Of a stretch of 64,000 bases of DNA, positions 57,149-64,000 are shown piece by piece. Made by a program: the position numbers and the translations under genes. Location: contig JAWRVZ010000112.1 of the NCBI GenBank assembly GCA_037043235.1, positions 248,001 to 312,000 of the forward strand. The letters are read 5' to 3'. Within the stretch, counting starts at the first letter, position 1. Every line of letters starts with the position of its first letter. The notes beneath the pieces were generated by a model. That model was not told the origin of the DNA, searched no databases, and worked only from the letters and a program-made list of their open reading frames with translations. This DNA comes from Rhodeus uyekii (Eukaryota > Chordata > Actinopteri > Cypriniformes > Acheilognathidae).

Positions 57149-59240
57149 TCTCTTCAGTTCTCAGGACTTCAACAAGAAGCAACTGTTCCTCAATGACTGC
57201 CAGTGGGTCGCTAACATCTACAGACAGCTTCTTCATCTACAGCTTCTTGCTTCCACTTACATAAACAACACTAACATTTACACATGCACACAAACACATG
57301 CTGCCTCCCAGACGTCAGAACCGATTCCTTCTCATGTAATTTCTTTTTTGTGTCTACATTCGCTGTGGTAATATGGACATGCTTGTTCAAGAGGAGCGTG
57401 GTCTTCTTGGCTGACGACCATTTGGGAAGGACAGGCTCAGCATCACATCGATCAGACGATTTAGCTGCCATTGTAGTCTCTTGCTTTTTCTTCACGAGTG
57501 TGAAAACTAACCAAGCGTACTATCGACAGCCCGATGCTGACATCAAGCATGAGGCATGGGGCTTTTTGATGAACATTGCTGAAGATTTAGCTTAGTGGAG
57601 TGACAGTAGTGTCTATTGAGTAGTTTTTCTAGGGCTCATTGAGATATAACACTTTTTGCAAACACTGAACTGTAGGGAAAAGCCTAGATAGCGTACATAC
57701 AGTATGTCGTGCTTCTCTGATCAACAAACATTATGTTGCTGTTCTGAACCTCATCTGCATGTGGCAAAGCAGGGTTTAAATTCTTTTCATATATATCCAA
57801 CTAACTAAAAGCTCTGGTTCAGTGTCCTTACAAACCAGAGAGGAAAACAAGACGGAGTGTATTAATGTATGATTGCCAAACCTTTTGACGGTCCTCTAAA
57901 AAGTATTTATTTCTATTTTAGACATAATATGAAGATAGGGGACTTGCACATTCCAGTCACCCCTGTGTTGGTTTTAAAGATGTCCAGAAGTTTTTCGGGA
58001 GCCCTTAAATATGCTATAGATATCAGAAACATGCTAATTTTTTCAAGGTACCAACATTAATCAAACTTTAGATATTAGATTCAAAATATCCCCTAGAATG
58101 ACATTTTTTTTAATGCACGATACAAACAGAAACACGTTTGCTTGTTGAATGCTCTATTTCATCCTTGACATATTATTAAACTGTGAAACATTATTTGAAT
58201 CCAAAGAAGCCAAACCTAATTTGAGTTCAGTACATGCTGACATAATTACATAATTATTTAATTTGTTATGTGCATGTGCACTTAAAACTTTAAGTGTTTG
58301 AAGAAAAATCAGTTTATGAAGATTGCAGAAAACAATTTGGTGATTTTATTTTTGAAAACTCTTCCTTCCCACACAATGCTGTGCCAATGAATTAATGATT
58401 TTTAAACACTGTCGAAATGATTCTGATTTGTTAGATATGAAACCTTTTTATGTGTAAATGTCATGAGCCTGTGGTTTTCAGTGAAGCGTGACCCTTGAGC
58501 CATGAATCCCTTTACAAACATTTCCTCTGTGAAAGCAGTAGAGATCCTGGACAGGATATGTATGTGTTCTAGTATTGAATGGATGAATGAGCTTTGAATT
58601 GTGTGTATTGCCAAATGAAAAACATAGCATACTTTATATTAGGATGAAAGAAGGCCAGGATAGAGTCTTAATAACCTTTGCTAACATGGTCAAGGCTTGT
58701 TGTTGTGTAACTAATGCATTTGTCAAGGACTACGCACTATATGAAAATGATAACACTTCTCACAACCTGCAGATATCAGAAGGGACATTTGTATACATCA
58801 TACTTCCAAATTGTACAGTTACTGACTTTTGAGGACATAAGAGCTGTTCTTGAATATAAAGAAAAGGAGTGCCATGCAAAGGTTGGTAGTTGGATTCCTA
58901 ATCAACCACAGCGTTCTTTCGCCAGCCTGTCTGCTACAACATCCCTACTATGTCAGAGATTTGTCTCTTTACATGGCAAAATTCTTGTTTATGCTGCACA
59001 TGTTGCATTGCAGATTTGAACTTCGAGGAAAACGAGTAAAGCTTAGAAAACTACTTTAAGCACCGATTCCCCTGGGATTCCACCTGCAAACACTTCTGTT
59101 AACATGGCTATCCTCTTCTTTCTACTGCTTGGTTTTGTGTGTTTGCTGTACAGTGTTCGAAATAAATAAGAACCATCCATGTGGTAAAGTTTGCTATTTT
59201 GTGAATCTGAGTTCAATAAAAAGCAGATACACAGTGCGTT
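57149..59240 (+). other. epb41l1: Probable 3' UTR of epb41l1
   Basis: A 2.1-kb AT-rich stretch following the stop. AATAAA signals are at 59160-59165 and 59215-59220; GT-rich sequence near 59462-59484 (tgtgtgtgtgtc) could be downstream. Small frames in it (for example 57284-57595) are without features. The exact cleavage site cannot be read. Confidence 0.5.
59215..59220 (+). terminator. Candidate polyadenylation signal AATAAA
   Basis: AATAAA in 'gttcaataaaaagcag', about 2.07 kb after the epb41l1 stop. A second AATAAA lies 50 bases upstream. Which one is used is not known. Confidence 0.45.
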
Positions 59241-61561
59241 CTGTATTATCCTACAACGGATTGGGTGCAAATGTTTTCCATTTTGTTCAAGAAATGCTGC
59301 ACTGCCCTCTTGTGGTCTGTAGAAGTTCACACTCCAAACCGGGAATATGACTCCATGAGGAGATTCGTCTCTAACTAATTACAGACACAACGGCACTGCT
59401 GAGTTTAGGCACAAAGGAGCGTGTAATTGTTTCCCGAAAAATTAATAAGCTGATAATATGTCTCCAAATCTAGTTTGTGTGTGTGTCAACTGCTGATATT
59501 ATGAAATTCATCAGGCAAATCTTGACAAAAGTCAAGGAACAGCTAAATGATTGATGCGGGGCGGTGCAGTTTCACTTTATTTGTCGACATTTGTTTGTTG
59601 TTTCGTGCAATCTCGCAAGTCAATTTGCTGGCAGAATGGTTGCTTTTCCATCGCTTCAGATTCGTGAGTTTGAGAGTTGACCAGGAGATACAGCGACTCT
59701 CTCCAAGACAGACATTTTCAAAGGTAAGACGCTTACTTTATGATAAATTACAAGAAACCTACATAACGTAACAACGTAAAGCTTCAGTTGGAAGAAAGCA
59801 AAAAAATTGAGCCTACTTAAGCTAGTTTTTCTGGCATTAGCCTAATCTGTTAACAGAAGTTCAACAAGTGCTCATAGGAATATTTGAGGATAAAATACAA
59901 TGCAAATGCACATCCTGTCTGACCCATGATTGTCTTAGGCATTTACAGACACCTACTGAAAGCAATATTTTCTCATAAAGTGAAAATAACAGGGCAAGAG
60001 AGTAGTTTTGCTTTGTTCATGTGATCTTAGCATTCTCATAGACTTGGTTGGTTTAGTCTCACTCAAACACGTTTAAGTGTTATAGCTTTACTTTTGGGGA
60101 AGTCAAAATTGTTTTCTGTGGTAACGGACAGCACGCCAAAAAAAAATCTGTCTATATATGTTGTATTTAACTTGGAATAAAAAATAGATAAAAACGAAGA
60201 ATAGACTTTCCTGTAGCTCAAACAGTAGACCATGGCACTTGCAACGCAAAGGTCATGGGTTTGATTCCCTGGGAAAGCAAGAACTGATTAGAATGTAATT
60301 GTCATTGTAAGTCACTTTAGATACAAGCTTCCACAAGAACATGTAAGAACATACATTTAGAAAATATAGTGAATTTCATATTTAATTCACATACTTTCAA
60401 CTATTTCAGAAACATGTTACCTGTTGTTGTAGTTAATTATTCAGAGCTTTTCTAACATATTGTCTGCATTTTAATAATTAAATTGAGCATGTTTAAGCTC
60501 ATTCTCAAAATAATAATAATACAATAAAATAAAATTCACCACTCATGAACTTGCATTCCTGAAGGAATTAAATATGCATTCCATGACAGTAGAAATTATG
60601 ATGACTTCCACACAAATATCTTAAGAACATAACTTGCGTTCCTTCATTTATTAAAAGCGGACAGTCCATTCAAATACTGTATTTCAAGCCACTACAGAGC
60701 CAGTTCATGCTAAACAGCTTGAGAATGGAAAGTAAGCATTATGTCCTAGGTATTTCAATGATCACAGCTATTAGAAAGCACCTCGACGGAAAATGAAAAG
60801 CAGGTCTTTTACAATCCAAATATTATCTGTTATACATCATTCAATAATGGAATTGTAAAAGAACAAACTAAACAAGACAAAAAAATCAAGACAACTATTT
60901 AAGGCTGTTCTGGTCCTGAGGATATTTTATATACTGTTTCTCATTAAAGAGGCACACACATACACACACACTAGCAAAACAAAGATCTCAGTGCATGACT
61001 GAAGGAACTGTTGAGACAGCCAGTGAGCTCTTTTGCTGAATAGGTAAGGCCAGCAGCATTAGCTTCGTCTTTCAAACAGACAGGGGGCATGTCAACACCA
61101 GGGGACTGTAAACTCTGTCTGATTTGAGGACAGCTGATTTAATAGGTTGATGTACTTCTAATGAAACTGTCTGTGAGGTATGGCAGAAGGGATTCTCTTC
61201 AAAAGAGTTCAATAGTCTCAAGGTTCTTATGAAAAAGGCATTTGTGTGGTTCTCCACTGCCAACCGTCTAATGGATGAATATGGATTCTTCTTGACCGAA
61301 CAGATGTCCTTGTAAGCAAATCCTCAACTGTAGGCCTATGTCATTTTTTGCCCTTAAATTCCCAGTTCCTGGTTGGAAACCACATGGTCTCTCGATACAT
61401 TTATCCAACCACAATGAGATAGCTCTTAATCCACTCTCGACAGCTTTGGTGTTAGTGATCGAAACCAGGTTAGCAAACTTCCTCTTAAAAAAGCGAGAGG
61501 AAAAAACTTTACATCTGAAGAGTCTCGTTTGTAAAACATACTGGAAAAAGACAAGTGCATT
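59241..61561. other. Convergent intergenic region with a SINE
   Basis: Lies between the two convergent genes. It contains a SINE (60209-60360), a CA-rich patch (60953-60971) and otherwise AT-rich sequence; its right part may be the 3' UTR of the minus-strand contactin gene (a minus-strand AATAAA is at about 60648-60653). Confidence 0.4.
60209..60360 (+). repeat. tRNA-derived SINE
   Basis: The head contains a tRNA-like line, 'ctgtagctcaaacagtagacc' with a box-A-like TAGCTCAA and the box-B-like GGTCATGGGTTTGATTCCC (60251-60269). The tail carries GTAAGTCACTTTAGATACAA, the conserved 3' part of fish SINEs. It is too diverged in the acceptor stem to be a tRNA gene. Confidence 0.8.
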
Positions 61562-61704
61562 CACTTGTAGATGTCTGTACTGTTCTTTCCGCTGTAGAGT
61601 TCAGTGCATCTGTCATAAGAAAGTCCTGCCCGTACAGCAGAGTACTAGTGTTATGAGTAGGGGTAAAGCTTTCCTCTCTGGGGCAAATCCAATCGCATGT
61701 GCAA
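61562..61704 (-). CDS. Candidate last exon of contactin-family gene
   Basis: On the minus strand a very good acceptor (CTTTTCTTTCTTTTTTGCAG) is followed, in the phase required by the exon at 63214-63382, by 46 codons and TGA. The sequence contains a hydrophobic stretch ALPLLITLVLCC, as would be needed for a GPI-attachment signal. About 25 polar residues follow it, which is longer than usual for a GPI tail. Phase and acceptor support it; the tail argues for caution. Confidence 0.45.
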
Positions 61705-61740
61705 CTGCAAAAAAGAAAGAAAAGTTGTGTTAATTAAAGG

Positions 61741-61834
61741 GGGAACATGAAGAATCTTTTTCACACACAAATTGGCCAGACCAGACCTTAAATTCATTGA
61801 AAGCCTTTGGGATGTGCTGGAGGAGACTTTACAC
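61741..61834 (+). pseudogene. Tc1-like transposase fragment
   Basis: The plus-strand text encodes a scrap of a Tc1-type C-terminal part, FIESLWDVLEETL (61794-61833; active copies have Asn-Pro-Ile-Glu-x-Leu-Trp). It is cut off at 61834 by the start of another repeat. Confidence 0.6.
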
Positions 61835-61960
61835 CAGGGGTCGGGAACCTATGGCTCACAAGCCATATATGGCTCTTTTGACGCCGCCGCCGCCGCCAGA
61901 TCTTGTATTGGTTTTTAATATAGTTTTTAAGAAATTAAAAACTACACACTCCATCAATTA
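61835..61960 (+). repeat. hAT-type repeat end
   Basis: Starts CAGGGGTCGGGAACCTATGG and goes on 'ctcacaagccatatatggctctttt', a known style of hAT-superfamily terminal sequence. A (GCC)5-6 run follows at 61881-61899. The opposite end was not found. Confidence 0.55.
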
Positions 61961-62049
61961 GGGTCAGAACAATTGCCAAACATATAACATACTATAAACA
62001 TATTAATCACTTCAATGATGATCCAATCAAAGACTCCTACATTTTTGCC

Positions 62050-63037
62050 CACCATATTTCCTGCACCATAAGGCACACTGGACTATAAGGCGCAGTCTCA
62101 ATTACGGGGTTTATTTATGCACATAACCCATACATAAGGCACACCGTATTATAAGGCACATGCTAAAACATACGGTCTACAAAAAAAAGGGGGTAATGAA
62201 AGCAAAACAGTTAGTTTAGGTGAACTTTATTCTTCTATTTAACAATACACTCACATGATGTTTTAATCAATCCATCCTAATCCATCAAAGTCATCATCTT
62301 CTGTGTCTGAACTGAACAGCTGGGCAGTTTCGCCATCAAACATGCAGGTGTTGTACCAAAATCTGACTCCCTCCTCGTGTGCATTCATTAATACAAGCTT
62401 CCTTGAGCATATTCGCTTATCCCTCAGTATTTTTTCCACACAGCAAACACCCAGAACGTGCAAACACCCACCCATCATGTGAAAAAAATGAAATAGTATT
62501 ATATTTAATATAATTCATGCACAAGTACAAAAAGGAGAGTAATAAATTTTTTTCTGATCTTGATGCAGTGAAATCAACAGTTCTGCTGGTGTCTTTATCT
62601 CTTATCCTGACGAAGCTCAGGCAGTTTACAGTTTCAATCCATCTGACATCCTTTATACACTATTTCATTTTCTATGTATTAATTTAAGTGTACTCAAAAC
62701 TTCCGTGCACGTTCTAGGTGTTTGCTGAGTGAAAAAAATATCGATTGATAAGCGAATATGCTCCAGGAAGCGCGTATTCGTATACCTAGTTTCCAGTGTA
62801 CCTACCTAAGCATTAAACCTACCGGAGGCGTGGCGGAGGTAAGCGTACGTAAGCGTACGTATTGTGTAATGTTCTCTGATTGGTTTATCGCTGCCAGCGT
62901 ACGTACTGTACGTATTACGTCCTTGTGTCAGCGGGAAATGGTCCGACAGTCAATCAAACGGAACGCTTACCAAAGTCGCACAACAACAATTTTACAGATT
63001 ATAATCCAGTGCGCCTTATAGTGTGGAAAATACGGTA
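62050..63037 (-). mobile_element. pogo/Tigger-like DNA transposon, 988 bp, with 32-bp ends
   Basis: Left end CACCATATTTCCTGCACCAT (62050) and right end, in reverse complement, TACCGTATTTTCCACACTAT (63037), both continuing 'aaggc[ag]cactgg'. 'ATAAGGC' units recur near the left end (62068, 62085, 62133, 62151). The right subterminal part has a CGTACGTA array (62840-62930). It contains the C-terminal remnant of a transposase on the minus strand. The ends are typical of a group of vertebrate elements with the 'GCGCCTTATAGTG' style. Confidence 0.75.
62263..62478 (-). pseudogene. Transposase C-terminal remnant in the pogo-like element
   Basis: A 71-codon minus-strand frame that ends with an acidic tail, FSSDTEDDDFDGLGWID. 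Acidic, Phe-containing tails of this kind close many pogo/Tigger-like transposases. The DDE core and DNA-binding part are missing, so the element is an internal-deletion derivative. Confidence 0.45.
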
Positions 63038-63213
63038 TTTAAATACAGTGAAGTTTTGGCAGTGTGCATAAACTCATTCTTTTCCACTTTCAATTTAGTT
63101 CATGGTATTTTTCACTTAATGCATGATTTATGTGATGGGCTGAAAATGATAAACCACAAGTTCAGCATACTGAAAAATGTCACTTAAATCTCACAAGGGC
63201 CATAAATTCTGAC

Positions 63214-63382
63214 CTGCTATCCTGGGGATGGTAATCTGTTTGCTGCTGCTCCCCTCCCCACCTTCGCTCACTGGTTTAATCTGGATGATGTAATCCTCAT
63301 CCACAGGCAGAGAGAGCTCAAGAGATGTACTGTTTGTCTCCACCACGCTGGGCCGATTCTGTCTACTTTGTTTGTACATGAC
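63214..63382 (-). CDS. Contactin-family exon: end of last fibronectin III domain
   Basis: A 169-nt minus-strand exon, acceptor TTGTCTTGAAG, donor GCAG|GTCAGA, entry phase 0, exit phase 1. It encodes VMYKQSRQNRPSVVETNSTS, then LPVDEDYIIQIKPVSEGGEG and QITIPRIAG. This is the second half of the fourth FnIII domain of contactins: GYK-VxY, an N-glycosylation site (NST) and the [Y]xxxI/VxxxSxGGxG strand. Contactins are GPI-linked Ig/FnIII adhesion proteins on axons. Which member this is cannot be said from so little. Confidence 0.85.
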
Positions 63383-63559
63383 CTTCAAGACAAACACAGA
63401 TGCTTTAAACTCAGTTTATACAGTATGTAAGGAATTAACAGACCTTTCAATTCATATATGGAGCTGTTATCTATCATTCAATCAGAATCAAGCATCTAAC
63501 AATGTTGTGATATAAACACCAGCTATAGATCAGAGGCACTGATGTTTGTATGTTCATAC

Positions 63560-63672
63560 CTTATAGCCCATAACTTCAGACTCATTCTCCAGAGCCTTCA
63601 CATGATCCCACTTGAGGATGAGTTTGGAGTTTGTAGTATTCCACATAACTTTCAATGGAGACTGGCTTGGTG
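63560..63672 (-). CDS. Contactin-family exon: first half of last FnIII domain
   Basis: A 113-nt minus-strand exon (entry phase 1, exit phase 0, AAG|GTATGA) coding for PSQSPLKVMWNTTNSKLILK, then WDHVKALENESEVMGYK. WDHV-AL-NES-V-GYK is strikingly like the matching part of contactin-1, with the conserved Trp of the FnIII fold. It joins in phase with 63214-63382. Further exons lie beyond the right edge. Confidence 0.88.
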
Positions 63673-63764
63673 CTGGAGAAAATACATTAAAAGAACTGAA
63701 TGTCATATTTCAACTACTTCTAAACGTGGTGTATGAAGTCAGTTTTTAAAAAGCTGCTTAAAAC

Positions 63765-63830
63765 ATTAAAGGGATAGATCCAAATGAAAATTCTCGCCCT
63801 AGTGTTCCAAACAAATTCTTCAAACACAAA
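63765..63830 (+). repeat. Copy of 'AAAGGGATAGTTCACC' repeat
   Basis: TTAAAGGGATAGATCCAAAT followed by 'gaaaattctcgccctagtgttccaaac' is a diverged end and arm of the cyprinid element, in the contactin intron. Confidence 0.6.
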
Positions 63831-64000
63831 TGAAGAGATCTCAGAACATTTTTAAATAATCCATATTATTTTACTGCTTTTATTGACATCTAAGCATTGC
63901 TTAGCGCACATACATCAAATATGGAAAATGGAAAATTAACCCTACTTGATTGACGTGCAATAACGAGCATTGTTGGTTCTTGTGCATCAAGAAAGCATGT

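Noticed and set aside
57284..57595. A 103-codon frame in the 3' UTR region
   Set aside because: It follows the Ser-stop exon, has no similarity I recognise, and Cys/Phe content like chance AT-rich translation.
60209..60275. A tRNA-like sequence with box-B motif
   Set aside because: It is the head of a SINE with the family's 3' tail; the acceptor stem does not pair.
1..64000. CRISPR arrays, bacterial operons, ribosome binding sites, phage genes
   Set aside because: No regularly spaced direct repeats or dense bacterial-type coding; splice structure and transposons are vertebrate.

Overview
The window is animal nuclear DNA, almost certainly from a cyprinid-type teleost. The reasons are a widely split vertebrate gene with ordinary GT-AG exons, AT-rich introns, and a dense, nested set of fish transposable elements: Tc1-like and pogo/Tigger-like DNA transposons, a DIRS-type gag remnant, L1- and L2-like LINE debris, a tRNA-derived SINE, and many copies of the short 'AAAGGGATAGTTCACC' repeat that is abundant in carp-like fish. 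Nothing here is prokaryotic, and most open reading frames are chance or transposon-derived.

Layout. 1-4.6 kb: a broken L1-like LINE on the minus strand (ORF1 at 3350-3803, ORF2 from about 1926 running off the left edge), split by short DNA repeats, followed by the 3' end of an L2/CR1-like LINE. 5.3-5.6 kb: a GC-rich block that looks like a promoter and untranslated first exon. 5.6-29.1 kb: a very long first intron filled with repeats. 29.1-57.1 kb: 24 exons (23 fully coding, plus a last one carrying Ser and stop) on the plus strand that assemble, with every splice phase agreeing, into one reading frame of 1338 codons. 57.1 to about 59.2 kb: the probable 3' UTR. 61.5-63.7 kb: the last exons of a contactin-family cell-adhesion gene on the minus strand, tail-to-tail with the first gene and with several transposons in its last intron.

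The main gene is epb41l1 (protein 4.1N, band 4.1-like 1), recognised from a complete FERM domain, the FERM-adjacent block, the 4.1N-like linkers and the conserved C-terminal domain. The product is a membrane-cytoskeleton linker. Several exons look alternative: a 39-nt microexon, a tandem NAG acceptor, and above all a single 1245-nt internal exon (415 codons, phase 0 on both sides) encoding a disordered, highly charged insert.

The mobile DNA is layered. Its best-defined members are a roughly 1.2-kb inverted-repeat element carrying two convergent small ORFs, one a truncated THAP zinc finger (29.5-30.7 kb); a Tc1-like element with both ends (30.9-32.1 kb); a probable 704-bp solo LTR with a 6-bp target duplication (38.4-39.1 kb); and a pogo-like element with 32-bp ends (62.05-63.04 kb). 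All gene structures come from reading splice sites by eye; no transcript evidence was available.
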